Below, piece after piece: positions 33,477-41,778 of a DNA stretch of 64,000 nt. Positions within the stretch are counted from its first letter, which is position 1; each line of letters opens with the position of its first letter. The stretch comes from Streptomyces caniscabiei (GTDB taxonomy: Bacteria > Actinomycetota > Actinomycetes > Streptomycetales > Streptomycetaceae). The translations under genes and the position numbers were made by a program. The stretch is from contig NZ_JABXWI010000009.1 in the NCBI RefSeq assembly GCF_014930365.1, positions 124,001-188,000 of the forward strand. The letters are read 5' to 3'. The notes beneath the pieces are model-generated. The model was not told the DNA's origin and searched no databases. It was given only the letters and a program-made list of their open reading frames with translations.

Positions 33477-33956
33477 GTGCTCCCCTTCTTCGTCTACGGC
33501 ACCCTCCGCCCCGGCGAGCCCAACCACGACCTCTTCCTGCGCGGCCGCACCGTCGCGGAGGAACCGGCCCGGATGCGCGGCATGGCGCTCTACGACGGCC
33601 CCGGCTACCCGTACGCGGTCGAGAGCCTCGCTGACGGTGACGGTGACGGTGGCGGTGCAGGTGACAGGGCCGGCGACGGGGCCGGGCGGGGGCGCGGGGG
33701 AACGGGCGAGGTGAGCGGCGAGATCGTCACCGCCGCCCCCGAGGAGTACGCCGAACTCCTGCGCGTCCTCGACCAGTTGGAGGAGTACGCCCCGGGAGAC
33801 CCGGCGAACCTCTACGAGCGGGTGGAACGCCCCGCCACCCTCGCCGACGGCACGGTCGTCCGCGCCTGGGTCTACGTCGCCGCCCCGGCCGTCGCGGCCG
33901 GACTGCGGGCCAGGGGGAAGCCGATCGAGAGCGGGGACTGGCGTCTACGCGGTTGA
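33477..33956 (+). CDS. Gamma-glutamylcyclotransferase (AIG2-like) family protein
   Basis: 159 residues. The GGCT fold opens with FFVYGTLRPGEPNHDLF, and the probable catalytic Glu is in LDQLEEYAPGDPANLYER. It has a ~30-residue Gly/Asp/Arg insertion (GDGDGGGAGDRAGDGAGR) built from short GGTGAC-type repeats where the family has a short loop. It might cleave gamma-glutamyl amines, or only share the fold. GTG 33477 follows AGGAGAG (33461-33467). Its 3' end overlaps the convergent GH36 gene by 12 bases. Confidence 0.85.
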   Translation: MLPFFVYGTLRPGEPNHDLFLRGRTVAEEPARMRGMALYDGPGYPYAVESLADGDGDGGGAGDRAGDGAGRGRGGTGEVSGEIVTAAPEEYAELLRVLDQLEEYAPGDPANLYERVERPATLADGTVVRAWVYVAAPAVAAGLRARGKPIESGDWRLRG

Positions 33957-36131
33957 GGTCCGCCGCAGCCTCAGCAGGACGACCGACGGGGCGTCCGGCA
34001 TGCTGACCCGTAGCTCGGAGCCGTTCCACCGCGCCGTGGCCGTCGTCGCCCTCGGGTGCAGGATCTCCACCCGTACGTCCCCCGGGCCCGACCTGGGCGG
34101 TGTGAAGGACCGTTCGGTGTCTCCGCCCCGGCGCCAGAGCGTCACGTACACCGGGCCAGGGCCCGCCCCCGGCTGTCTCAGCCCCAGCGCGATCCAGTCG
34201 TCCGACCAGCCCGGCAGACCCAGGGGCCAGCAGGGCACGGCGGTGCGCAGATCGCCCCGGATCGACTTGTACGTGTCCAAGGCGTCCCGCACCAGACCGA
34301 GTTGACGTTCCGTCATGCGATCCAGGTGGCCGGACAGATGGACGCGGCCGAGGAGCGCGGAACCGAGGGTGAAGGCGATCTCCTCGTCGGTGCAGGACGG
34401 TTGCGGGTAGGCCCACACGGCGCCCTGCTCCGGCGGCACGGCGGTGGGGGCGGCCGCGGCGATCGGCGGACAGCGCAGGGGATCCTGCTGGTCGGAGGTG
34501 GACTGGAGCTGGGCCACCGCGAGCGAGGCACCGTCCATCCGCATGCCGCCCGAGGCGCAGTTCTCCACGACCAGACCGGGGTGGCGGTCCAGGATCGAGG
34601 ACAGCCAGGAGAGCCAGGCCCGGGAGTGGGCGAGGTGGGCCGGTGCCGAGGTGGTGATGTTGTAGTCGAGTTTGAGGTAGCCGACGCCCCACTCGCCGAC
34701 CAGGCGGTCCACCGTCCGGTCCAGCTGGGCCCGGGCCGCCGGATGGGTCAGATCCAGCTGGTGGCGGCCCTGTTCGGTCACCCGGGTGCCGTCCTCGTGG
34801 CGGAGGAAGGCCTCGGCGGGCAGCTCGGCGGCGAGCGGACTGCGGACCCCGACCACCTCGGGCTCCAGCCACAGCCCCGGCACCATCCCGCGCTCCCGGA
34901 TCCGGTCGAGCACGACCCGGATGCCACCCTCACCGGGGAACCGCCGGACCGACGGCAGCCAGGCCCCCACACTGTCCCACCAGCCCCCGACCGGGCCGGC
35001 GCCCTCCTGCCCGTCGCCCGGTGCCCCTTCACCGCCCGCACCGCTGTCGTCGTACCACCCGGCGTCCACGCAGAAGTACTCCGCGCCCACCTTCGCCGCC
35101 GCGTCGATCAGCGGGAGCAGTTTCTCGGTGGTGGGGTCGCCCATCAGGGTGTTCATGTAGTCGTTGTAGATCACCGGGAGCCGGGTGTGGTCCGGGTGCG
35201 GGCGGCGTACGAGCCGGCGGTAGGTGGTCAGCGCGGCCAGGGCCCCCTCGAAGCCGTCGCCCAGGGCGAGGGCGGCCCACTCCGTGGTGAACTCGGCTCC
35301 TGGCCGGAGGACTTGGCGCCACTGGTGCTCGTCGTGGGTCGGTCCGCCGAGCGCCAGACACGTCCGGCCCGCCGACTCGCCGGCCTCCCAGACCCAGCTG
35401 GACGCCGACTCGATCTGCCACAACCAGCCGCGGCCGTCGCCACGGTGCCGGAGCCCGCCCATCGCGAGGTGCCCGTCGGTGGGCCAGCTGCCGCGCCCGG
35501 CGAGGCGGGCCGCCGCGTGCCCGCCGCCGCCGTGCAGTTCGTGGCCGACGTCGGGCACGGAGTCCCGCAGCGGCTCGGCGTACCAACGGCACTCCGCGAG
35601 CCAGTCGTTGCGCGCCCGCAGGACGGACAGCTCGTCGGGGGAGGGGAGCCCGCCGAGGAGCAGACTGCCGACGGAGCGCACGGTGACCGGCTCGGAGCCG
35701 TCGTTGCGCAGCCGGACCCGGGAGCGCAGCACGGGGATGCCGTCCGGGGAGGCGTACTCGACGAAGGCGGTCGACCCGGTCGCCGGATCGTGGAGTTCGA
35801 AGGTCAGCCGATGCCATCGCACGCGGTCACCGGAGTCGCAAGTGGAGTGGTGGGACCGGTACGCCAGACGGGAGCCGATCGCCGTGCCGGTGAAGCGGGG
35901 TCTCGCCCAGCCGGTGCCGGCACCGAGCAGGACCAGGTCGACCAGGGGCAGGGCGGGGCCGGTCCCGGGCTCCTCGGGGCCGGGCTCGGGGTCGCCGGGG
36001 CGACGCACGCACAGCAGCCGGGGCGTGTCCCCGCTCAGGTCGAAGTCGGCGGTCAGCGCGGAGTGCCCCCAACGGTAGGAGAGGCTCCACGGGAACGAGT
36101 CGGTCCACTGGTGACGGTCGTGCTGCGGCAT
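33945..36131 (-). CDS. GH36 alpha-galactosidase
   Basis: 728 residues, cytoplasmic (no signal peptide), a glycoside hydrolase that removes terminal alpha-1,6-galactose from oligosaccharides. An N-terminal beta-supersandwich leads to the TIM barrel with CVDAGWYDDSG, nucleophile Asp in YLKLDYN, and acid/base Asp in STSDQQDP just after ENCASGGMRMD, then a C-terminal beta domain. ATG 36131 is preferred because GGGGG lies 5 bases upstream; a GTG at 36152 is possible. No sugar transporter or regulator adjoins, so the substrate supply is elsewhere. Divergent from the GAF gene. Confidence 0.92.
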   Translation of the reverse strand: MPQHDRHQWTDSFPWSLSYRWGHSALTADFDLSGDTPRLLCVRRPGDPEPGPEEPGTGPALPLVDLVLLGAGTGWARPRFTGTAIGSRLAYRSHHSTCDSGDRVRWHRLTFELHDPATGSTAFVEYASPDGIPVLRSRVRLRNDGSEPVTVRSVGSLLLGGLPSPDELSVLRARNDWLAECRWYAEPLRDSVPDVGHELHGGGGHAAARLAGRGSWPTDGHLAMGGLRHRGDGRGWLWQIESASSWVWEAGESAGRTCLALGGPTHDEHQWRQVLRPGAEFTTEWAALALGDGFEGALAALTTYRRLVRRPHPDHTRLPVIYNDYMNTLMGDPTTEKLLPLIDAAAKVGAEYFCVDAGWYDDSGAGGEGAPGDGQEGAGPVGGWWDSVGAWLPSVRRFPGEGGIRVVLDRIRERGMVPGLWLEPEVVGVRSPLAAELPAEAFLRHEDGTRVTEQGRHQLDLTHPAARAQLDRTVDRLVGEWGVGYLKLDYNITTSAPAHLAHSRAWLSWLSSILDRHPGLVVENCASGGMRMDGASLAVAQLQSTSDQQDPLRCPPIAAAAPTAVPPEQGAVWAYPQPSCTDEEIAFTLGSALLGRVHLSGHLDRMTERQLGLVRDALDTYKSIRGDLRTAVPCWPLGLPGWSDDWIALGLRQPGAGPGPVYVTLWRRGGDTERSFTPPRSGPGDVRVEILHPRATTATARWNGSELRVSMPDAPSVVLLRLRRTSTA

Positions 36132-36251
36132 GCGAACCCCCGGGTCGACCACACAGGATCTACGTAATCGAGAGTATGAATGTTCAAGCAGGTGGGGTAA
36201 CGATGTCGATCACGACAGCGGCACCTGAGCCGCGAGCACGAGGAGCCCCCC

Positions 36252-36803
36252 ATGCACGAAACCGCCTCGAACGAGACATCCCTGAACGAGACCGCACCGA
36301 ACGACACCTCACCGAACCAGACCGCCCTGAACGAGACCGTCCTGAAGAACGCCCGCCCCGAAGTCGACGCGTGGCTCGCCGAGTTCGTCGCACGCAACGC
36401 CGGCTTCGCCGGCTCCGTCCACCTCGCCGAGCCCGCGGAGCCCGCCGAGTCCGCCGAGTCCGCCGGGGAGGGCGAGATCGTCCTCGTCGCCTCGTACAAC
36501 CTGCCGGTCTCGGTGCGCAACGGCACCGCCGTGATACCGATCGGCAAGGGCATGGCGGGGACGGCCGCGCAGCGCCGTGAGCCCGTCGCCGTCTCCGACT
36601 TTCAGACCGACACGACCGGCGTCGCCGTCCGCGCGGGCCGCGCCGCCGGTGCCATGGGCTCCCTCACCCTCCCCGTCTTCGACCCGGCGGACGACACCCT
36701 CGTCGCCGTCGTCGGGATCGGCTTCACGGAACGCCGTGACTTCACCCCCGAGGAGACGGCGAAGTACTCCGAGGACGCGGCCACGGTGCGCATGATCCTC
36801 TGA
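36252..36803 (+). CDS. GAF domain protein
   Basis: 183 residues. The N-terminal ~30 residues are five NETxx/NDTxx units from 15-bp repeats. A GAF domain follows (~40-183; VLVASYNLPVSVRNGTAVIPIGKGMAGTAAQRREPV, VGIGFTERRDFTPEE). No kinase, phosphatase or DNA-binding domain is attached, so it is a stand-alone sensor or an fRMsr-like protein. Free methionine sulfoxide reductases are GAF proteins of about this size with conserved Cys, but no Cys is present here, arguing against that enzyme. AGGAG lies about 7 bases before the ATG. Confidence 0.8.
   Translation: MHETASNETSLNETAPNDTSPNQTALNETVLKNARPEVDAWLAEFVARNAGFAGSVHLAEPAEPAESAESAGEGEIVLVASYNLPVSVRNGTAVIPIGKGMAGTAAQRREPVAVSDFQTDTTGVAVRAGRAAGAMGSLTLPVFDPADDTLVAVVGIGFTERRDFTPEETAKYSEDAATVRMIL
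36270..36344. repeat. Five 15-bp in-phase repeats at the start of the GAF gene
   Basis: AACGAGACxxCxCTG-like units begin at 36270, 36285, 36300, 36315 and 36330. Each codes Asn-(Glu/Asp/Gln)-Thr plus two variable residues. Confidence 0.8.
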
Positions 36804-36833
36804 GCCTCCCGACCCCGCTCGGGCCGGCCCGCC

Positions 36834-38948
36834 CTACTTCCCCACCGCCTCCACCCGCACCGCGCAGGTCTTGAACTCCGGCATGCGGGAGGTGGGGTCG
36901 AGGGCGGGGTTGGTGAGGGTGTTGGCGCGGCCCTCGCCCGGCCAGTGGAACGGCATGAAGACCGTGTCCGGGCGGATGCCGGTCGTGATGCGGGCCGGGG
37001 CGACGGCCCGCCCCCGGCGGGAGACCACGGCAACCGGGTCGCCCTCGGCCGCGCCGAGCCGCTCGGCCAGCCGCGGGTGCAGCTCCACGAACGGCCCCGG
37101 CGCGGCGGCGTTGAGCTCGTCGACCCGCCGGGTCTGGGCGCCCGACTGGTACTGGGCGACCACCCGCCCGGTGGTGAGCAGCACCGGGTACTCCGCGTCC
37201 GGTTCCTCGGCCGCCGCCCGGTGCGAGACGGGCACGAACCGGGCCCGGCCGTCCTCCGTGGCGAACCGGTCGAGGAAGAGCCGCGGTGTCCCGGGGTGCA
37301 CCTCGGCGGGCGGTACGGCCCCCGCCTCGGCCGTCGGTGTGGGGCAGGGCCAGAACACCCCGTTCTCCTCGGCCAACCGCCGGTAGGTGATGCCCGAGTA
37401 GTCGGCGGGCCCGCCCGCGCTCGCCCGGCGCAGCTCCTCGAAGACCTCCTCGGGGTCGGTCGAAAAGCCCTTCTCGACGCCCAGCCGGTCGGCCAGTTCG
37501 CGCATGATCTCCAGGTCGCTGCGGACCCCGTCGGGAGCTGTGATCGCGCGCCGCCGCAGCAGCACCCGGCCCTCCAGATTGGTCATGGTGCCGGTCTCCT
37601 CCGCCCACTGCGTCACCGGCAGGACGACGTCCGCGAGGGCCGCCGTCTCCGACAGCACGACATCGCACACGGCCAGGAAGTCCAGCGACTTGATCCGGTC
37701 CTCGATGTGCGCGGCGCGCGGCGCCGACACCACCGGGTTGGAGGCCATCAGCAGCAGCGACTTGATGTCGGTGCCGAGCGCGTCCAGCAGCTCGTACGCG
37801 CTGCGCCCCGGCCCGGGCAGGCTGTCGGGGTCCACGCCCCAGACCTCGGCGACGTGCCGCCGCGCCTCGGGGTCGACCAGCTTGCGGTAGCCGGGCAGCT
37901 GGTCGGCCTTCTGGCCGTGCTCGCGCCCGCCCTGCCCGTTGCCCTGCCCGGTGAGGCAGCCGTACCCGGACAGCGGCCGGCCGGCGCGGCCCGTCGCCAG
38001 CGTGAGGTTGATCCACGCGCCGACGGTGTCCGTGCCCTTGGACTGCTGCTCGGGCCCGCGCGCCGTGAGCACCATCGCGTGCTCGGGCTCGCAGAACAGC
38101 CGTACCGCCTCGCGGAGTTCGGGAACGGACACCCCCGTGATCCGTTCCACGTACTCCGGCCAGTGCGCCATGGCCGCCGCCCGGGCCTCCTCCCATCCGC
38201 TGGTCCGCTCGCGGATGTACTCCTCGTCCACCCGCCCCTCGGCCACGATCAGATGCAGCAGGCCGAGGGCCAGGGCCAGATCGGTGCCGGGGCGCGGGGA
38301 CAGGTGCAGGTCGGCCTGTTCGGCCGTACGGGTGCGGCGCGGATCGATGACGATCAGCGTGCCGCCGTTCTCCTTCAGCTCGGTGAGATAGCGCAGGGCC
38401 GGCGGCATGGTCTCCGCGAGGTTCGACCCGACGAGGATCACGCACCCCGTCCTCGGGATGTCCTCCAGCGGGAACGGCAGCCCCCGGTCCAGCCCGAACG
38501 CCTTGATCCCGGCGGCGGCCGCCGAGGACATGCAGAAACGGCCGTTGTAGTCGATCTGTGAGGTGCCGAGCACCACCCGGGCGAACTTGCCCAGCGCGTA
38601 GGCCTTCTCGTTCGTCAGTCCGCCGCCGCCGAACACTCCGCACGCGTCCGGGCCATGTTCCGTCCGCGTGCGGGTGAGCCCCTCGGCGATCCGGTCGAGT
38701 GCCTCGTCCCAGGAGGCGGGTTCCAGGTTGCCCGCCCTTCTGACCAAGGGACTGGTCAGCCTGACCCGGGACGAGAGCACCGCCGGCGCCGTACGGCCCT
38801 TGCCGCACAGCGCTCCCCGGTTCACCGGGAAGTCCGCGCGCTCCGTGACCACTACGACCCCTTCGGTCCCGTCCGCACCGGGCGTCAGGTTCATCCCGCA
38901 CTGCAGGGCGCAGTACGGGCAGTGGGTGGGCGTCGCGGAGTTCGGCAT
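36834..38948 (-). CDS. nasA: Assimilatory nitrate reductase, molybdopterin catalytic subunit
   Basis: 704 residues, cytoplasmic, no Tat signal. The N-terminal [4Fe-4S] site is CPYCALQCGM with the fourth Cys in GALCGKG. The bis-MGD domains show GRFCMSSAAAAGIKAFGLDRG, where the Cys is the likely Mo ligand, then GSNLAETMPPAL, GRAGRPLSGYGCLTGQGNGQGG and a C-terminal molydopterin-binding domain ending SRMPEFKTCAVRV. It reduces nitrate to nitrite, the substrate of NirBD at 20-23 kb. ATG 38948 is chosen over the in-frame GTG 38969, which would sit against the GlnR-like box. Monocistronic; the reductant may be the flavoprotein at 22.9 kb. Confidence 0.9.
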   Translation of the reverse strand: MPNSATPTHCPYCALQCGMNLTPGADGTEGVVVVTERADFPVNRGALCGKGRTAPAVLSSRVRLTSPLVRRAGNLEPASWDEALDRIAEGLTRTRTEHGPDACGVFGGGGLTNEKAYALGKFARVVLGTSQIDYNGRFCMSSAAAAGIKAFGLDRGLPFPLEDIPRTGCVILVGSNLAETMPPALRYLTELKENGGTLIVIDPRRTRTAEQADLHLSPRPGTDLALALGLLHLIVAEGRVDEEYIRERTSGWEEARAAAMAHWPEYVERITGVSVPELREAVRLFCEPEHAMVLTARGPEQQSKGTDTVGAWINLTLATGRAGRPLSGYGCLTGQGNGQGGREHGQKADQLPGYRKLVDPEARRHVAEVWGVDPDSLPGPGRSAYELLDALGTDIKSLLLMASNPVVSAPRAAHIEDRIKSLDFLAVCDVVLSETAALADVVLPVTQWAEETGTMTNLEGRVLLRRRAITAPDGVRSDLEIMRELADRLGVEKGFSTDPEEVFEELRRASAGGPADYSGITYRRLAEENGVFWPCPTPTAEAGAVPPAEVHPGTPRLFLDRFATEDGRARFVPVSHRAAAEEPDAEYPVLLTTGRVVAQYQSGAQTRRVDELNAAAPGPFVELHPRLAERLGAAEGDPVAVVSRRGRAVAPARITTGIRPDTVFMPFHWPGEGRANTLTNPALDPTSRMPEFKTCAVRVEAVGK

Positions 38949-38971
38949 ACCGCTCAGCGTGCGTCGCACGT

Positions 38972-38998
38972 GTTACGCGCCGGGACGCCCCTCGTTAC
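38972..38998 (-). promoter_or_regulatory. Candidate GlnR box upstream of nasA
   Basis: On the coding strand GTAAC-n6-CGTCC-n6-GTAAC: two perfect a-sites (gTnAC) exactly 22 bases apart, ending 24 bases before the ATG at 38948. Position and spacing equal those of the nir operon box. The b-site between them is poor. Confidence 0.5.
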
Positions 38999-39235
38999 AC
39001 GACCGGCACGGGGACCTCCCGGCGGCCTCGGGCCCGGCGTGAGGAAGCGTGCCGCCGGATGTCGCGATTCTGTCACCGTATGCGGTCACCCTGCTCCTTT
39101 CCGTCCATGCGTTCGGGCCGCGCGTGCTAAGAACTACGGGCGCCGCAGACACGGGAGTCGTGCCGCGAACCCCGTGTGGCGTACGACCTGTCACCCGGCC
39201 CGTGACGCGGGCCGCCGGGGGAAGAGGACCATCAC

Positions 39236-39730
39236 GTGAACCGTATGCGCACCACCGCCGCCGTCCTGGGTGCCGTCGGCGCCCTGACCGCCACCCAGCT
39301 CGGCCTCGCCGGGGCCGCCTCCGCGGCGCCCCAGGCCGCCGGCTGCCCGATCGAACTCAGCTCGCCGAAGAACTTCACCCTGGACGCGAAGAACCGGGTG
39401 CAGGGCGGCCTCTACTTCGCGCTCAAGAACAAGAGCAAGACCGCGAGTTTCAAGGACGTCAGCCTGAAGGTCAGCAAGCCCGTCAACCTGACCTTCACCT
39501 ACGCCACCGCCACCAAGGGCAGCAAGATCACCAAGCGGACCTCGAAGGTCGCCACCGTCTACACCAAGACCCTGAAGAAGAAGGGCACCACCGGTCTGCG
39601 CATCAGCGCCTACATGACCAACCGCAAGAAGCCCTACGAGGTCCGCTTCACCGTCCACGGCAAGACCGCCGCGGGCAAGACGTGGGGCTGCGCCGTGGAC
39701 CAGGGCTGGTGGGGCAGCATCAAGCACTGA
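39236..39730 (+). CDS. Secreted basic protein of unknown function
   Basis: 164 residues. A signal peptide (MNRMRTTAAVLGAVGAL to AASAAP, cleavage ~31) precedes a ~130-residue Lys/Thr-rich domain with two Cys (AGCPIEL near the start, TWGCAVDQGWWG near the end), probably disulfide-linked. The alternating hydrophobic/Thr strands suggest an immunoglobulin-like beta domain. I do not recognise the family. GTG 39236 has GAGG 8 bases upstream. It is the only gene between nasA and the YdcF-type gene on the plus strand. Confidence 0.75.
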   Translation: MNRMRTTAAVLGAVGALTATQLGLAGAASAAPQAAGCPIELSSPKNFTLDAKNRVQGGLYFALKNKSKTASFKDVSLKVSKPVNLTFTYATATKGSKITKRTSKVATVYTKTLKKKGTTGLRISAYMTNRKKPYEVRFTVHGKTAAGKTWGCAVDQGWWGSIKH

Positions 39731-39793
39731 GGCCCTTCGAGCACTGAGGCCCGTCGAGCACCGAGGCCCGTCGAGCACCGAGGCCCTTCGGGC
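39726..39793. repeat. Four 17-bp tandem repeats across a stop codon
   Basis: Units of the form ACTGAGGCCCTTCGAGC lie at 39726, 39743, 39760 and 39777. The first contains the TGA stop of the secreted-protein gene; each unit repeats an in-line TGA or CGA. It fills the gap between two convergent genes. Confidence 0.85.
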
Positions 39794-39794
39794 G

Positions 39795-40508
39795 CTAAGG
39801 CGCTTCCGTGGGCGTCCGTCCCGCCGACGCGAGCGCCTTCTCGACCCCCGTCTCCTCCGGTCCGAGGAAGCGGGGGTCCGGCTCGAACAGGGCGTCCAGG
39901 GAGGCCTTGCCCGCCGCGAACAGCTCCCGGGTGGCGCCGTAGTACCAGGTCGCGTCGTGCCGGTCCTGGACGCCGACGCCGTACGACTCGACGCCCGCCT
40001 CCTCGCACAGCGCGACCGCCCGGCGTATGTGGAAGCCCTGGCTGATGAGCACCGCCCGGTCCACGCCGAAGATCTTCTTGGCGCGGACGCAGGAGTCCCA
40101 GGTGTCGAACCCGGCGTAGTCGCTGACGATCCGGTCGTCGGGCACGCCGTGCTCGGTGAGGTAGCCGCGCATCGCGTCCGGCTCGTCGTACTCCACCCGG
40201 CTGTTGTCCCCGGTGACCAGGACCACCTTGATCCGGCCCGACCGGTACAGCTCGGCCGCCGCGTCCAGCCGGCGCGCCAGGTACGGGGACGGCTCGCCCT
40301 GCCACAGCCCGGCGCCGAAGACCATCGCGACCTCCGTGCGCGGCGCGTCGGCCGTGGTTCGCAGCCGGTCGCCGGCCGCCGTGAACATCCAGGTCGAGGG
40401 CAGCAGCGCCAGCACGCACAGCAGCATCACCGCCTGCACGGCCCGCCGCCGCCCCGCCCGCGTCCGCGGCAACCGAACGGCGCGCGCGACCCGCCTGATA
40501 CGCCTCAC
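39795..40508 (-). CDS. YdcF/SanA/ElyC-family (DUF218) membrane protein
   Basis: 237 residues. A basic N-terminus and one membrane segment (VQAVMLLCVLALLPSTWMF) are followed by a DUF218 Rossmann-like domain: VAMVFGAGLWQGEPSPYLARRLD, VVLVTGDNS, ISQGFHIRRA. Homologues (SanA, ElyC) affect cell-envelope permeability and vancomycin tolerance; the activity is not known. GTG start at 40508. Confidence 0.85.
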   Translation of the reverse strand: MRRIRRVARAVRLPRTRAGRRRAVQAVMLLCVLALLPSTWMFTAAGDRLRTTADAPRTEVAMVFGAGLWQGEPSPYLARRLDAAAELYRSGRIKVVLVTGDNSRVEYDEPDAMRGYLTEHGVPDDRIVSDYAGFDTWDSCVRAKKIFGVDRAVLISQGFHIRRAVALCEEAGVESYGVGVQDRHDATWYYGATRELFAAGKASLDALFEPDPRFLGPEETGVEKALASAGRTPTEAP

Positions 40509-40788
40509 TGCGCCCCCGTCCCGTCGGACCCGCTCATGTGTCCTGCCACGCGTCCCGCTATGTGTCCTGCGTGTTTCCGGCGGGCCCGTCCGTGCCCGCC
40601 CTCCCGACCAACGAAGACGTCATCCGCGGAGATCCGGTTCACCGCCCAGCGTGACAAGCTTCACTCGAACGAGTTGAAATGCCAGGTCACGGAGGTTCAC
40701 ACACCCGTACCGCGCGCGGTGAAGCGCTGGTAAACACCCGTCACCACCGTGCAACGGGAAGGCAATGTCCTCCCGGCACCATCGGTGC
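40509..40788. other. Divergent region between the ydcF-like gene and the chelatase
   Basis: 280 bases, no gene. Contains GGTCACGGAGGTTCACACAC and TAAACACCCGTCACC stretches that resemble half-sites but do not fit the 11-base GlnR periodicity. Confidence 0.4.
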
Positions 40789-41649
40789 ATGACGGCGACG
40801 ACGAGCAAGTCGAACGCGGACCTCGACAGTACGGCGCACATCATGAACCTGATCAGTGACCAGCTGGCCACCCAGCTCAGCCTCGTCTCCCGCGACGGGA
40901 CCCGGCGCCCCGCCCCACCGGCGCTCGTCCTGGTCGCGCACGGCAGCCGCGACCCGCGCGCCCTGGCGACCGTGCGCACCCTCATGGACCGCGTCCGCGA
41001 ACAGCGCCCCGGCCTCACCGTGCGTCTCGGCCACATCGAGCTGAACGAGCCCCTGCTCCCCGACACCCTCGCCGCCCTCGGCGACCGGGAAGCGGTGCTG
41101 GTCCCCCTCCTCCTGAGCCGCGGCTACCACGTCAAGCAGGACATCCCCGAGATGGCCGCCGCCGCCGAGGCCCGCACCCGTCTGGCCGCGCCGCTCGGCC
41201 CGCACCCCCTCCTCGTCGAGACCCTGCACGCCCGCCTCGTCGAGGCCGGCTGGCGCACCCGGACGAGCGAGGCGCACCGCCGTACGAGCGCCGTGGTGCT
41301 CGCCGCCGCGGGCTCCCGCGACCCCGAGGCCGCCGAGGACACCGGCCTGACGGCCCGCCTCCTCGCCGACCGCCTGGGCGTCCCGGTCGTCCCCGCCTAC
41401 GCCTCGGCAGCCACCCCCACGGTCCCCGAAGCCGTCCGCACCCTCACCGCCCAGGGCCGCACGCGCATAGCCCTGGCCTCCTACTTCACGGCCCCGGGCC
41501 GCTTCGCCAGAGAGTGCGCGGAAGCGGCCCCGGGCATCACCGCGGCCCCCCTGGGCGCCCACCCGTCGATGGCGAACCTGATCCTGCACCGCTACGACGA
41601 GGCCCTGACGACCGGCACCAGGCCGCTGCCGCTACTGGCGTCAGCGTAG
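40789..41649 (+). CDS. Sirohydrochlorin chelatase (CbiX/SirB family)
   Basis: 286 residues with two tandem CbiX-type halves. The first shows LVLVAHGSRDPRALATVRTL (metal-binding His in AHGSRD) and LLLSRGYHVKQDIP (second His); the second repeats VLAAAGSRDPEA and ALASYFTAPGRF. It inserts Fe into sirohydrochlorin to make siroheme, the cofactor of NirB and sulfite reductase, or Co for cobalamin. ATG 40789 is chosen by similarity; an ATG at 40765 with AAGG only 2 bases before it is the alternative. No other tetrapyrrole gene is adjacent; the nitrate/nitrite genes nearby favour siroheme. Confidence 0.85.
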   Translation: MTATTSKSNADLDSTAHIMNLISDQLATQLSLVSRDGTRRPAPPALVLVAHGSRDPRALATVRTLMDRVREQRPGLTVRLGHIELNEPLLPDTLAALGDREAVLVPLLLSRGYHVKQDIPEMAAAAEARTRLAAPLGPHPLLVETLHARLVEAGWRTRTSEAHRRTSAVVLAAAGSRDPEAAEDTGLTARLLADRLGVPVVPAYASAATPTVPEAVRTLTAQGRTRIALASYFTAPGRFARECAEAAPGITAAPLGAHPSMANLILHRYDEALTTGTRPLPLLASA

Positions 41650-41666
41650 AAGGAACGCGCACCCCG

Positions 41667-41713
41667 AAGGGGCGCGGGGAACTGCGCGAGAAGCCCCACC
41701 CACCCGCACCCGC
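41667..41713. repeat. Half copy of the dispersed palindromic element (copy C)
   Basis: AAGGGGCGCGGGGAACTGCG followed by CGAGAAGCCCCACCCACCCGCACCCGCC, just after the chelatase stop. It matches the right arm of copy A but has no left arm. Confidence 0.85.
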
Positions 41714-41778
41714 CAAAGAACCGAACCCGGCAGCCGAGTAGGCACCCTTTTGTCACACCCGCCCCGTACTGTCGAATC

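Noticed and set aside
36252..36803. Free methionine-(R)-sulfoxide reductase assignment for the GAF protein
   Set aside because: The size fits, but the conserved catalytic Cys residues are absent.
40685..40745. GlnR box upstream of the sirohydrochlorin chelatase
   Set aside because: GTCAC-like pieces are present but spacing is 10 rather than 11 or 22 bases and no b-site fits.
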